Positions 1 to 8,526 of a stretch of 64,000 nucleotides of DNA are shown here, in pieces. The stretch's first letter is position 1; the number at the start of each line of letters is the position of its first letter. The DNA is taken from NCBI RefSeq assembly GCF_028288465.1, contig NZ_JAQBNR010000062.1, positions 17,762 to 81,761 of the forward strand, given 5' to 3'. Source of the stretch: Ferruginibacter sp. (lineage in GTDB: Bacteria > Bacteroidota > Bacteroidia > Chitinophagales > Chitinophagaceae). The position numbers were made by a program, and so were the translations under genes. Below the pieces are notes generated by a model that did not search any database, was not told the DNA's origin, and worked only from the letters and a program-made list of their open reading frames with translations.

Positions 1-1
1 T

Positions 2-856
2 GCTTTTTCCCTGGTAATCTTTATCGTGTATTACCTGGCATTTAAATACACCCTGAATGTGTATGCATTGCCAGCCAGTAGCAGAGGGGCGTTCGCCACT
101 AATCCAGTGAATAAATTGTTGTTTTTTTTCTCAATGCCGCTGGCAACGGCTTTTCATTTTACGTATATTTTTACAGAAAAAAGTGTTGAGGGACTGATTG
201 TTTACGGAACTGTTTTATTCGGATGGATGGCGGCTACTCTAATCACGCAGCGCACAAAATCACCGGCAGATAAACTGGTGTATTTATTGGGGCTGATTGT
301 TTTTGCCATGTTCGCCGATCTGCCTTCTCTTATCGTACAGGAAAATTATTCTTCCAACCGCACTTTGTTTGCCCTGGATATGATTGCATTGTTACTTGTA
401 GCGGAAACAATTTTTTCTCTGATTAAAAAAGAAAACACCAGTAATATTGTTGCAGGCGGATTTAGCATTTTCTTTTTAATGAATGCCTGGTATAATTACC
501 ATAAACAATTTATTGATCCGTTACAGGTGGAATATAGCCTGCTTAAGAATGTCATTACAAAACAATATCAGCCGGGTATCACCTCCATCTATTTTATTTG
601 CCCCGGCGAAAATACATTCAAAGAAAAATATGGTATTACCCCTTCATGGGATGAATTTGGTATTCCTTCCACTGCAAAAATTTGGGCGCCTGAACCTACC
701 ATTAAACAATTGATTTTTGAAAAGACCGGCGACCGAAAAATTGCAGAAAAAATGGCAGTAAAAAGCTGGCCAAATAAAGTTGCCTTTGAATCTTCCGGAG
801 GCACTCTTCCTCCAGGCGGGTTGTTGATTGACATGGAAGCAACACTGGCTAAATAA
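2..856 (+). CDS. Polytopic membrane protein, 3' part of gene (5' end outside window)
   Basis: The reading frame is already open at the left edge, so the gene begins upstream and only its C-terminal part is here. A GTG at 26 could act as a start, but codons before it encode more hydrophobic residues, so truncation by the window is more likely. The visible part has about five hydrophobic segments in its first 155 residues, then a soluble tail of about 120 residues ending ...MEATLAK before TAA. That shape (membrane domain, then a short soluble C-terminal domain) resembles bacterial glycosyltransferase-like or O-antigen-related membrane proteins, but I see no diagnostic motif. Function is unassigned. 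The next gene starts about 100 bp downstream on the same strand. Confidence 0.7.
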   Translation, partial: AFSLVIFIVYYLAFKYTLNVYALPASSRGAFATNPVNKLLFFFSMPLATAFHFTYIFTEKSVEGLIVYGTVLFGWMAATLITQRTKSPADKLVYLLGLIVFAMFADLPSLIVQENYSSNRTLFALDMIALLLVAETIFSLIKKENTSNIVAGGFSIFFLMNAWYNYHKQFIDPLQVEYSLLKNVITKQYQPGITSIYFICPGENTFKEKYGITPSWDEFGIPSTAKIWAPEPTIKQLIFEKTGDRKIAEKMAVKSWPNKVAFESSGGTLPPGGLLIDMEATLAK

Positions 857-954
857 TATGACGCGGGGAAAAGAAGTTCGTCTTATAAGAAACTCGAACT
901 ATTTGGATGAATTAAAGCAAAGAGCTATTTTTAGTTACAGCTAACAATCTAAAA

Positions 955-1776
955 ATGATCTATCAATTCTTTCAGCCTGCTCCTTTTTTGAAAGAATACG
1001 TGAGGGAATATCTTTTGTTGCATTTTAAATTTGATGGTGTTTCTATAAATCCTACACGGGCATATACCCCTTGCCCTGAACAATGCCTGACTTTTGATCC
1101 CAGGGGCCGCATCACGGCCGTCGACAGGCAGACGGGTAAAGTACAACGCAGGAGTAATGCGTATTTATCCGGCCAGCAAACGGCCTGCTACGACCTTCAT
1201 TTCGATCCGGATTACCTGATGCTTAAAGTTGTTTTTCAGCCAGGAGCATTGTTTAAACTGTTTGGTATTCCGCTGAATAAATTGGAGGGGTATGTAAACG
1301 CAGATGATGTGCTGGGTAAAGAGATCAGCCTTGTAAATGAACAACTGGCAAATACTGATATTTATGAAAAAATGATACAGGTAGTTGACTTGTATTTATT
1401 TCATAAAGTGAAAAAATTAAAGCGACAACATCAACCGATAGATGAGCTTGCCAGCATGCTTTACTGCCAGCCCAATCAATTTTCGCTTAACTGGTTTGCA
1501 ACGCAGGCATGTTTAAGTCCAAGGCAGTTTGAAAGAAAATTCCTGGAACGTATAGGTGTGCCTGCCAGGTTATACCACCGCATTGCCCGGTTTAACAAGG
1601 CTTTTGAATTAAAAGATAAACACCCTGAGTTAGACTGGCTTGACATTTCAGAAACTTGCGGCTACACCGACTTTCAGCACATGAATAAAGATTTTAAGCA
1701 GTTTGCCGGAGTTACTCCTACGACGCTGCTTAAAGCTCATGAGCAAGCCACAGAAAAACTATTAAGGTTGGTCTGA
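955..1776 (+). CDS. AraC-family transcriptional regulator
   Basis: A 273-residue protein with an N-terminal domain of the DUF6597 type found in many Bacteroidota AraC regulators (residues about 1-125). The C-terminal AraC DNA-binding domain has two helix-turn-helix units at about 165-260. The recognisable second-HTH signature is LDISETCGYTDFQHMNKDFK followed by FAGVTPTTL. AraC proteins bind DNA near promoters; the N-terminal domain normally senses an effector, unknown here. The gene stands immediately upstream of the cupin/CBM9/hydrolase/methyltransferase set on the same strand and is a candidate regulator of it, which is inference. The ATG at 955 is the first start after an upstream stop. 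Confidence 0.88.
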   Translation: MIYQFFQPAPFLKEYVREYLLLHFKFDGVSINPTRAYTPCPEQCLTFDPRGRITAVDRQTGKVQRRSNAYLSGQQTACYDLHFDPDYLMLKVVFQPGALFKLFGIPLNKLEGYVNADDVLGKEISLVNEQLANTDIYEKMIQVVDLYLFHKVKKLKRQHQPIDELASMLYCQPNQFSLNWFATQACLSPRQFERKFLERIGVPARLYHRIARFNKAFELKDKHPELDWLDISETCGYTDFQHMNKDFKQFAGVTPTTLLKAHEQATEKLLRLV

Positions 1777-1817
1777 AAATGTCGTTTTCTTACACCTGAC
1801 AACAGGGGCTATTCATT

Positions 1818-1825
1818 TACATTTG
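1818..1825 (+). promoter_or_regulatory. Bacteroidota -7 box upstream of the cupin gene
   Basis: TACATTTG matches the Bacteroidota primary sigma consensus TAnnTTTG exactly. It lies 53 bp before the cupin ATG and after the stop of the AraC gene. It probably drives the four-gene set that follows. Confidence 0.5.
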
Positions 1826-1878
1826 CTTTACCGGTTTCTGATTAAAACAAACATTCATAAAGTAACCGGCTATTACCT

Positions 1879-2529
1879 ATGCACAATTCAACTACAAGAC
1901 GCACTGCCATTCAACAGCTGGCGATGGCTATCGCAGGGTTAAGTTTATTTTCTTTACCTGGCTGCAGTGCCAAACAAAAAGAACAGGAAGAAGTACACAA
2001 CACAACGAAAAAATTGTCGCCATTTTCCCTGCCTCCAGCAGCTCCACTGGATCCCGGACCGGGCGGAATAAACATTCGTACGTGGATCCGCAGTTCGCAA
2101 ACCAACATGCAGTTTTCAAACGTAGAGACTGCCGTTGCCCCCAAACAAATGGGCCCTGCCCCGCACGTACACAAAGAGCTGGATGAAATAATGTTGGTAC
2201 TCGAAGGAACTGCCTCGGTTATTGTTGATGGAAAAACTGATGAAATAACAGCCGGTGGCTGGCACATGCGGCCAAGGGGATTGGAGCATACTTTCTGGAA
2301 TGCGGGAGATAAACCGCTGCGCTTTATGGACATGTATTTTAACCAAAACTTTGAAGATTACCTCGAAGAATTATTTCATAAAATGATTCCTGATATGGTA
2401 CAAAATAAATTATCTCCTGCCGATCCTGCGATAGCCGGGAGAATGGATGAACTGAACAAAAAATTTGGAGTAACCATGTTCCCTGAAAAAAGGCAGGCCA
2501 TTATTGATCAGTATGGTTTAAAGGCTTAA
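1879..2529 (+). CDS. Cupin-domain lipoprotein
   Basis: A 216-residue protein. The N-terminus has basic residues (TTRR), a hydrophobic stretch and a lipobox LPGC with Cys29, so it is probably exported and lipid-anchored. The TTRRTAIQQL start is also loosely Tat-like. The core at about 60-155 is a single small beta-barrel cupin, with the metal-ligand-like run PHVHKELDEIMLVLEG and a later H in GLEHTFWNAG. Cupins bind a metal and include isomerases, dioxygenases and sugar-binding proteins; the substrate cannot be told. It is the first gene of a co-directional set with a CBM9-like protein, a glycosyl-hydrolase-like protein and an O-methyltransferase, suggesting a role in modifying or degrading a carbohydrate or aromatic compound (inference). 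Confidence 0.8.
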   Translation: MHNSTTRRTAIQQLAMAIAGLSLFSLPGCSAKQKEQEEVHNTTKKLSPFSLPPAAPLDPGPGGINIRTWIRSSQTNMQFSNVETAVAPKQMGPAPHVHKELDEIMLVLEGTASVIVDGKTDEITAGGWHMRPRGLEHTFWNAGDKPLRFMDMYFNQNFEDYLEELFHKMIPDMVQNKLSPADPAIAGRMDELNKKFGVTMFPEKRQAIIDQYGLKA

Positions 2530-2637
2530 TGTACAAAAAATAAGCGGGATAAACTCCTGCAGCAAAGCGTTGCGAATCAACAATTGAATTAACTTACCAT
2601 TATTATTTAATTGTTGAACCACCAACCTTAAACCACT

Positions 2638-3759
2638 TTGATTTTGAATCGCTGTATTTTTTGCATTGCATTTATCATTACTTCTATTTCTGTCAAACCC
2701 GTCAAAGCCCAGGACCTTTTTACGGGCTACGAACAGTTATTTACCACCCCACGGCAATACACCATTTACAAAACAAAAGACCCTATAAAAATTGATGGCA
2801 AATTAAAAGAAGTATCGTGGAGCAAGGCAGAATGGTCAGATGATTTTGTTGATATTGAAGGTAATAAAAAACCCGTTCCTCCATTGAAAACGCGTTTTAA
2901 AATGCTTTGGGATACGCAATATGTATACATCGCTGCTGAGCTGGAAGAGCCCAACACCTGGGCCACACTGAAACACCATGATGACATCGTTTTCAATGAC
3001 AATGATTTTGAAATTTTCATCGATCCGGATGGCGATATGCACAACTATTTTGAGATAGAGGTAAATGCGCTCAATACTATCTTCGATTTGTTTTTAACCA
3101 AACCCTACCGCAATGGTGGCGTCGCCCTGATCAACTGGGATGTACAGCAATTGAAGTCGGCTGTATCCGTGCAAGGTTCTGTTAATAATACCAGGGACAT
3201 TGATAAAAAATGGTTTGTTGAAATGGCCATTCCATTGCGTTCCATTGCTACCGGCTTTAAAGAACAGGTGCCTGCAGATGGAAGTTTCTGGCGCATCAAT
3301 TTTTCAAGGGTTGAATATGAAACTGAAATTGTTCATGGTAATTATATTAAGAAAGCGGATTCTGTTTCAAAACGTCCGCTGCCAGAACACAACTGGGTTT
3401 GGTCGCCGCAGGGACCAATCAACATGCACATGCCCGAACGCTGGGGTTACCTGCAGTTCAGCACGCAAAACGCAGGTTCATCAAAAATAAATATGCCGTT
3501 GCCTGCGGCCGAAACATACAAAAAATATTTGTGGTTACTGTTTTATAAACAACAGCAATACCGGCAGCAACATCTCCAATACGCAACCGATTTACCGCTG
3601 TTAAATTTTCCTTCAACAATTGAAAGTGCTGGCTTAAATTGCCATATCGAACTGGTGGCAACAGGGCTTCAATACATAGCAGTCCTGCAGCCTGCCGGTA
3701 TTGCGGAACGGTGGCAAATAGACCAGGATGGTAAAATCAGTAAAGCAAGCAATCCATGA
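2638..3759 (+). CDS. Secreted CBM9-like carbohydrate-binding protein
   Basis: A 373-residue protein beginning at TTG; an in-frame TAA lies just upstream and no ATG occurs before the conserved domain. The N-terminus is a clear signal peptide ending near VKAQ. Residues about 40-265 form a CBM9-like (DOMON-related) fold: DPIKIDGKLKEVSWSKAEW opens the domain, followed by YVYIAAELEEP and NDNDFEIFIDPDGD, the usual pattern for CBM9-like proteins in Bacteroidota. Unlike the DUF5916 protein at 24.0 kb it has no long C-terminal barrel, only about 100 residues. Its stop overlaps the start of the next gene by 4 bp (ATGA), so the two are translationally coupled. It probably binds glycans in the periplasm or at the cell surface. 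Confidence 0.82.
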   Translation: MILNRCIFCIAFIITSISVKPVKAQDLFTGYEQLFTTPRQYTIYKTKDPIKIDGKLKEVSWSKAEWSDDFVDIEGNKKPVPPLKTRFKMLWDTQYVYIAAELEEPNTWATLKHHDDIVFNDNDFEIFIDPDGDMHNYFEIEVNALNTIFDLFLTKPYRNGGVALINWDVQQLKSAVSVQGSVNNTRDIDKKWFVEMAIPLRSIATGFKEQVPADGSFWRINFSRVEYETEIVHGNYIKKADSVSKRPLPEHNWVWSPQGPINMHMPERWGYLQFSTQNAGSSKINMPLPAAETYKKYLWLLFYKQQQYRQQHLQYATDLPLLNFPSTIESAGLNCHIELVATGLQYIAVLQPAGIAERWQIDQDGKISKASNP

Positions 3760-4835
3760 TCAGCAAAAGACAATTTTTAAAATCAGCGCTGGTAGCCGGT
3801 GTTGCCAGCGCACAGCTCTCCTTAAACGCATCTGCAGGCGATGGCTATTTAAAAAAGAATAAAAAGAAGTGGAAGCATTGGGTATGGATCAATCCCAATC
3901 CAAAAGATACAGATGCAGCCATTGATGCCTTGTATGCAGCTTATCATGATGCAGGTATCCGCGGTATATTTTTTGAAGCCGACAGTGAAAAACACTACCG
4001 GCTGGCAAAGAAAAATAACATCGCAGCTCATCGCTGGATGTGGACCATGAACCGTGGTGAAAAGGAATTGCTGGCAGCACATCCCGAATGGTATGCGGTA
4101 AACCGCAAGCTGGAATCCTGCGCTGAAAACCCTCCTTATGTGAGTTATTACCGCTGGCTTTGCCCATCCAAAGAAGAAGTGTACCAGTATTTGGAAGCTG
4201 ATGTGAAAAGCATACTCAGCAAAGATTATGTTGATGGTATTCACCTGGATTATGTGCGTTATTGCGATGTTATTTTGCCATTGAATTTATGGGATAATTA
4301 TGGGATTGAACAAACCAAAGAACTGCCTGAATACGATTATTGTTACTGTGATGTTTGCCGGGAAAATTTTCGTTTACAAAAAGGCGTTGATCCGTTGTCT
4401 GTAATGTATCCCGAACAGAATTTATCCTGGCGCAGGTTCCGTTACAATAACATAACAAGAATTGTAAACAGGCTTTCAGCTGTGGCGCATGATTTTAAGA
4501 AACCCATTACAGCAGCGGTTTTCCCAACACCGGAAGTGGCTAAAAGAAATGTGCGGCAAGACTGGACGAACTGGAACCTGGATGCTGTTTGCCCGATGAT
4601 CTATCATGGATTTTATAAAGAAGATATTGGATGGATCGGTGATGCGGTGGCAGAAGGTGTGAAAGGAATAGGCGGTAAATTTCCCTTGTATGCCGGGTTG
4701 TATTTACCCGATTTTAAAAGCAATGATGATATAAAAAAAGGCATTGAAATTGCGATGCAAAATGGTGCAGCCGGTGTATCCTTGTTTGGACATGTGGATG
4801 CGCCCATACTGGAAATATTAAAGTCTGTGTCTTAA
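3756..4835 (+). CDS. Glycosyl hydrolase-like protein (GHL10-type TIM barrel)
   Basis: A 359-residue protein with a KRQFLKS-type signal that resembles a degenerate Tat leader, then a predicted alpha/beta barrel. IRGIFFEADSEKHY, HRWMWTMNR and DGIHLDYVRYCD are characteristic of the putative glycoside hydrolases annotated as GHL10 or DUF4015-like. The acidic residues in HLDYVRY and the later VCPMIYHGFY correspond to strand ends that normally form the active site. A cysteine pair occurs in YCYCDVC. The substrate is unknown. The gene is coupled by ATGA overlap to the CBM9-like gene, so binding module and catalytic domain are made together as separate proteins. Confidence 0.78.
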   Translation: MISKRQFLKSALVAGVASAQLSLNASAGDGYLKKNKKKWKHWVWINPNPKDTDAAIDALYAAYHDAGIRGIFFEADSEKHYRLAKKNNIAAHRWMWTMNRGEKELLAAHPEWYAVNRKLESCAENPPYVSYYRWLCPSKEEVYQYLEADVKSILSKDYVDGIHLDYVRYCDVILPLNLWDNYGIEQTKELPEYDYCYCDVCRENFRLQKGVDPLSVMYPEQNLSWRRFRYNNITRIVNRLSAVAHDFKKPITAAVFPTPEVAKRNVRQDWTNWNLDAVCPMIYHGFYKEDIGWIGDAVAEGVKGIGGKFPLYAGLYLPDFKSNDDIKKGIEIAMQNGAAGVSLFGHVDAPILEILKSVS

Positions 4836-4884
4836 ACAATCATTGCTTTTTGCTCCTTATGTAAACTAAAATAAATTGCCTGAA

Positions 4885-5913
4885 ATGACAAACGATACGA
4901 TTGCCCTGCCAGAAACTGACCCTGCTGATTTGATTGGTTTAAGAGACAGCGTTTACGCAACAGACCTGTTGATCACTGCGCTTGGCCATCTCGATTTTTT
5001 TACAGCCATTGAAAAATACGAACTGGATTTCGAAGGCATCTGCAATCACTTTAAAACAGACCGTCGGTGCACCGATGTAATGCTTACTTATTTTGTTGCA
5101 CTGGGCCTGCTAGCCATCGAAAATGGTCACTATGTAGTTACTAAAAAGACGTCCGAGTTTTTGTTATCTACTTCAACATGGAACCTGATCCCCTACTTTT
5201 CCAACCTGCTTGAGCGGCCGATTATTGAAAAAATGCTGGATGCACTGAAGACCGGAAAGCCACAAAGCTGGGGCGCTAAAAAAGATGAGCTGGACTGGGC
5301 GAAAGCCATGGAAAGACCTGATTTTGCAGCGATGTTCACAGCGGGTATGGATAGCCGTGCGGCATTAATGGCTCCGGCTATTTCAAAAAAATTCGACTTC
5401 AGTAAATACAATACAATGCTTGATATCGGTGGTGCTTCCGGTGTGTATGTTTGTTCCATCATTGATCATTTCCCCAACCTCACCGGTGGCATTTTAGAAA
5501 AATCACCTGTAGATAAAATTGCTGAAATTTCTATCCGAAATAAAGAAAAAGAAGCATCTGTAAAAGTCATCGAAGGCGATATGTTTCAGTCCATCCCCGC
5601 AGGTTTCGACATCCATTTATTTTCGCATGTACTGCACGACTGGACGCTGGAACAAAACCAAATCCTGATCAACAACTCATTCAACAGCCTGAATAAAGGT
5701 GGCGTAATCATGATTCATGATGCCCATATTAACCCGGATAAATCTGGCCCGCTGTCAACGGCCGAGTATTCTATTCTGCTGATGTTTTCCTGCTGGGGCA
5801 AATGTTATTCCATTACAGAACTGGCTCCGCTGCTGGAAGCTGCCGGTTTTGTAAACATACGAGAAACCCACACCACCGGCAACAGAAGCATCATCACCGG
5901 AGAAAAGAAATAA
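4885..5913 (+). CDS. SAM-dependent O-methyltransferase
   Basis: A 342-residue enzyme of the dimerising plant-type/acetylserotonin O-methyltransferase family. The N-terminal helical dimerisation domain (about 10-95) includes ICNHFKTDRRCTDVMLTYF. The Rossmann SAM-binding domain has motif I MLDIGGASGVYV, then the SHVLHDW motif that supplies the catalytic His in this family, and the strand GGVIMIHD. I chose ATG at 4885 rather than the upstream TTG at 4876 because ATG is stronger and no conserved residues are lost. It lies 49 bp after the hydrolase gene in the same direction. The methyl acceptor is unknown; relatives methylate phenolic hydroxyls. Confidence 0.85.
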   Translation: MTNDTIALPETDPADLIGLRDSVYATDLLITALGHLDFFTAIEKYELDFEGICNHFKTDRRCTDVMLTYFVALGLLAIENGHYVVTKKTSEFLLSTSTWNLIPYFSNLLERPIIEKMLDALKTGKPQSWGAKKDELDWAKAMERPDFAAMFTAGMDSRAALMAPAISKKFDFSKYNTMLDIGGASGVYVCSIIDHFPNLTGGILEKSPVDKIAEISIRNKEKEASVKVIEGDMFQSIPAGFDIHLFSHVLHDWTLEQNQILINNSFNSLNKGGVIMIHDAHINPDKSGPLSTAEYSILLMFSCWGKCYSITELAPLLEAAGFVNIRETHTTGNRSIITGEKK

Positions 5914-5968
5914 CACGAATACTTCTCTGGGAATGGCGAAAAAAGGCCAGGCACAGACCATCCCCAAT

Positions 5969-6120
5969 TTTTACTTTTTACTTAAGCATTAAGCCTTTTG
6001 TCTCCTGCCTTTTGCCTACTGCTTTCTGTCTTTGCCTTCAGCGTTCAGCCTTAAGCTTTAAACCTTCTGCGTTCACCTACAAAACACCTGCGTTTACCGC
6101 CTTTCCACCTGCAATTGCCT
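5969..6120. repeat. Pyrimidine-rich phrase repeat (CCTTTTGCCTACTG family)
   Basis: About 150 bp of low-complexity intergenic DNA made of variants of a roughly 7-10 base phrase: CCTTTTGTCTCCTG, CCTTTTGCCTACTG, CTTTCTGTCTTTG, CCTTCAGCGTTCAG, CCTTCTGCGTTCACCT. It is not coding on either strand in a convincing way. It fills the space between the methyltransferase stop and the LiaF-like gene promoter. Confidence 0.6.
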
Positions 6121-6151
6121 AATGCCATTTTCATTAGTATTTGCGCTACTA

Positions 6152-6159
6152 TACATTTG
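6152..6159 (+). promoter_or_regulatory. Bacteroidota -7 box before the LiaF-like gene
   Basis: TACATTTG, an exact TAnnTTTG match, lies 19 bp before the ATG at 6179. It falls inside the longer open frame beginning at 6122, which argues that translation starts at 6179 and not at 6122. Confidence 0.55.
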
Positions 6160-6178
6160 TGATATAAAATTAAACACA

Positions 6179-6958
6179 ATGGAAAACAGTAAAGGAACAA
6201 GAAACTATGATGGAGGAAGAATCGTAGCAGGATTGATACTGGTGGGCGTGGGTGCATTTTTGTTATTACGTAACATGGGCTTCTGGTTGCCCGGTTGGTT
6301 ATTTTCCTGGCCAATGATTTTAATACTGGTCGGTATTTACTCTGGCGTAAAACATAATTTCAGAAACAATGGGTGGATAATTTTAGTCGGTGTAGGCGGT
6401 TTTTTTTTGGTAAGCGATTTTATTCCCAGTCTTGGCTTGCAACCTCTTTTCTGGCCGCTGGTGATAATAGGCGTGGGAATATTATTTATACTAAGGCCCA
6501 ACAAAAAAAGCTGGGTTGATTTTAATGCCGATATTAATATCAATAAACAAACAACCAGCACAACCGACGTATACGGCGTTACTCAATCGCCGGTTGTAGC
6601 GGGTTCTATCGACAGCTCAGACTTCCTGAATGTACGTTCCGTGTTCAGCGGCGTAGTAAAAAATATAGTATCAAAAAATTTCCAGGGTGGCCGTATCTCC
6701 TGCGTATTTGGCGGTGCCGAAATTGACCTGAGCCAGGCCGATATTAACGGAACGGTGATATTAAAACTGGAAGCCGTATTCGGCGGTGTAAAACTGGTAA
6801 TACCTCCACACTGGTCTGTGCAAAATGACATCGAAGGTGTCTTTCATGGCATCGATGATAAGAGAAGATTCAATCCGGATGCCACCATCAATCCCGGGAA
6901 AATATTGATACTAAAAGGTTCTGCGGTATTCGGTGGCGTGGAGATTAGAAGCTACTAG
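6179..6958 (+). CDS. LiaF-like multi-pass membrane protein (DUF5668 plus LiaF C-terminal domain)
   Basis: A 259-residue protein. Residues about 12-110 contain four closely spaced hydrophobic helices with the repeated pattern GLILVGVGAFLLL / WPMILILVGIY / ILVGVGGFFLV / WPLVIIGVGILF, typical of the LiaI/LiaF-type transmembrane (DUF5668) region. Residues about 155-258 form the LiaF C-terminal beta-helix-like domain with repeated VFGG motifs (SVFSG, CVFGGAEIDLSQA, EAVFGGVKLVIPP, SAVFGGVEI). In Firmicutes LiaF restrains a LiaSR two-component system sensing envelope stress. Here a histidine kinase and response regulator lie about 0.5 kb downstream on the same strand, so a similar partnership is plausible but inferred. 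Confidence 0.85.
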   Translation: MENSKGTRNYDGGRIVAGLILVGVGAFLLLRNMGFWLPGWLFSWPMILILVGIYSGVKHNFRNNGWIILVGVGGFFLVSDFIPSLGLQPLFWPLVIIGVGILFILRPNKKSWVDFNADININKQTTSTTDVYGVTQSPVVAGSIDSSDFLNVRSVFSGVVKNIVSKNFQGGRISCVFGGAEIDLSQADINGTVILKLEAVFGGVKLVIPPHWSVQNDIEGVFHGIDDKRRFNPDATINPGKILILKGSAVFGGVEIRSY

Positions 6959-6962
6959 CGAG

Positions 6963-7081
6963 TTGGTGAATGGTGAATAGTGAGTGGTGAATAGGGCCCA
7001 CAAAAACAAAGTCACCAACGACCATTGACGATTGAGCGCTCACAACTCACCATTGACTATTGACCATTCACTATTGACCAT
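6963..7081. repeat. TGGTGAATAG / CTATTGACCATT inverted phrase repeat
   Basis: The left arm (6963-6994) is G-rich with repeated TGGTGAATGG, TGAATAGTGAG and TGGTGAATAG. The right arm (about 7014-7081) is its approximate complement with ACCATTGACGATTG, CACCATTGACTATTG and ACCATTCACTATTG. The arms can pair imperfectly. The element sits between the LiaF-like and DUF4288 genes, and a spurious longer reading frame (from 7032) runs through its right arm. Confidence 0.65.
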
Positions 7082-7097
7082 AACAAAACTACAGCTC

Positions 7098-7469
7098 ATG
7101 AATTGGTTCCTTGCAAAATTGGTTTTCAGAATTGTTTGCGGATCGGGTACGCATACCGCACAATTTGAAGAACAGGTCCGCCTGATTTATGCAGATGATG
7201 AATTGCATGCGTTTCACAAAGCAAGATTATTGGGAGAAGGAGATTCTTTAAAGGAGGGAAGTCTCGTGGACGTACAATGGAAATTTATCGATGTATGTGA
7301 GCTGCATTTGCTTGGACAGTCCACCGATGGCGCCGAGATTTTTTCTACGATAAAAGAAGAAGCAAATGCAGAAGCGTACATTCGCAGCATACAAAAAATA
7401 GCTTCGCAATTGTTCCAGCGCAGCCTGCATCAGTTCACTTGTTTAAACAGCATGTCCATTGGCACGTAA
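7098..7469 (+). CDS. DUF4288-domain protein
   Basis: A 123-residue soluble protein. It begins MNWFLAKLVFRIVCGSG and continues with FEEQVRLIYADDELHAFHKA and VQWKFIDVCELHLL, the usual pattern of DUF4288, a small domain of unknown function common in Bacteroidota. I start it at ATG 7098: the 22 extra codons upstream are encoded by the intergenic phrase repeat and look non-native. Its 3' end overlaps the predicted TTG start of the histidine kinase gene by 11 bp, so it is probably co-transcribed with the two-component pair. Function unknown. Confidence 0.78.
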   Translation: MNWFLAKLVFRIVCGSGTHTAQFEEQVRLIYADDELHAFHKARLLGEGDSLKEGSLVDVQWKFIDVCELHLLGQSTDGAEIFSTIKEEANAEAYIRSIQKIASQLFQRSLHQFTCLNSMSIGT

Positions 7470-8526
7470 TACTGCATCGCAAAAAAAAAGCGTACTGGTT
7501 TTCTTTGTCACCTTCCTCTCCTGGTTTGGGATATGGAGCACGCTGCAGGTAAATGTATTGCTGGATTTTGGCATCCCAGTTTCACGTGCCATTACTGATT
7601 CCGTCATCAGCAATTTATTGCTCGAAGCTTTCTGCCTCCTCATCATCAACAACATGCGGTATTATCTTCCCAAGAAAGAAAAATACTGGTACACGCTCAT
7701 CATCAGCTTTGGGTTAAGTTGTTTATGGCTCTTATTATTACGCATCATTTTATGGCGGGTATTTAAAACTGACACGGCTTATTTAACTATGCTGGCGCAT
7801 ACTTCTCTCATCCGTTTTGCTATTGCTTTTTTAATCATCGGTTGTTGTACTGTGCTGAGTTTGCTCTGGTATTCCCAGCAGGATCAGCAAGCCGATAACG
7901 AGCGAAAGCAGGCTATGGAAAGGTTGGCAAGAGAGGCAGAACTGAATAAATTGCGCCAGCAATTACAACCGCATTTTTTATTCAACAGTTTAAATTCCAT
8001 CAGTGCACTTACCGGAAGCCAGCCCGAAAAAGCCCGTCACATGATACAGCAGCTGAGTGATTTTTTACGCGGCACCTTAAAAAAAGAACAACAGCAATGG
8101 ACCAGTTTTGAAGAAGAACTGCAATACCTGCAATTGTATTTAGATATCGAAAAAGTGCGCTTTGGTTACCGTCTGCAAACGCAGATAGAAACAGAACCTG
8201 CTGCAATGCAAATGCATTTACCATCTATGTTACTGCAGCCACTGGTTGAAAACGCCATCAAGTTCGGACTGTATGATACCATTGGTGAAGTCACGATTTT
8301 TATACAGGCAAAAAAAGTAAACGACCTGCTGGAAGTGAGTGTACAAAACCCTTTTGACGAAACCACCTCGGCGCCGGTAAAAGGTACGGGCTTCGGTTTA
8401 TCTTCCATCCGTCGACGGTTATTTTTGTTATTTGCAAGGCACGATTTGTTACAGATAAAAAAAGAAGCACAACAATTTATTACCACAATCAGCATACCGC
8501 AACAAAATGAAAGCAATCATAATTGA
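7459..8526 (+). CDS. Sensor histidine kinase, LytS/YehU type
   Basis: A 355-residue membrane kinase. Four hydrophobic helices occupy residues about 10-137, then a short linker leads into the His_kinase domain: LRQQLQPHFLFNSLNSISAL contains the phosphorylatable His172, PLVENAIKFG gives the N-box with Asn265, and GTGFGLSSIRRRL is the G-box. There is no recognisable extracytoplasmic sensor domain, as usual for this class in Bacteroidota. The start is TTG because the frame opens at a TAA just upstream and no ATG lies before the first helix. Its 3' end overlaps the response regulator gene by 20 bp, so the pair is translated together. Confidence 0.9.
   Translation: MARNTASQKKSVLVFFVTFLSWFGIWSTLQVNVLLDFGIPVSRAITDSVISNLLLEAFCLLIINNMRYYLPKKEKYWYTLIISFGLSCLWLLLLRIILWRVFKTDTAYLTMLAHTSLIRFAIAFLIIGCCTVLSLLWYSQQDQQADNERKQAMERLAREAELNKLRQQLQPHFLFNSLNSISALTGSQPEKARHMIQQLSDFLRGTLKKEQQQWTSFEEELQYLQLYLDIEKVRFGYRLQTQIETEPAAMQMHLPSMLLQPLVENAIKFGLYDTIGEVTIFIQAKKVNDLLEVSVQNPFDETTSAPVKGTGFGLSSIRRRLFLLFARHDLLQIKKEAQQFITTISIPQQNESNHN

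Noticed and set aside
1911..2333. 140-codon minus-strand frame opposite the cupin gene
   Set aside because: Shadow of a clear cupin lipoprotein; no start signal or recognisable domain.
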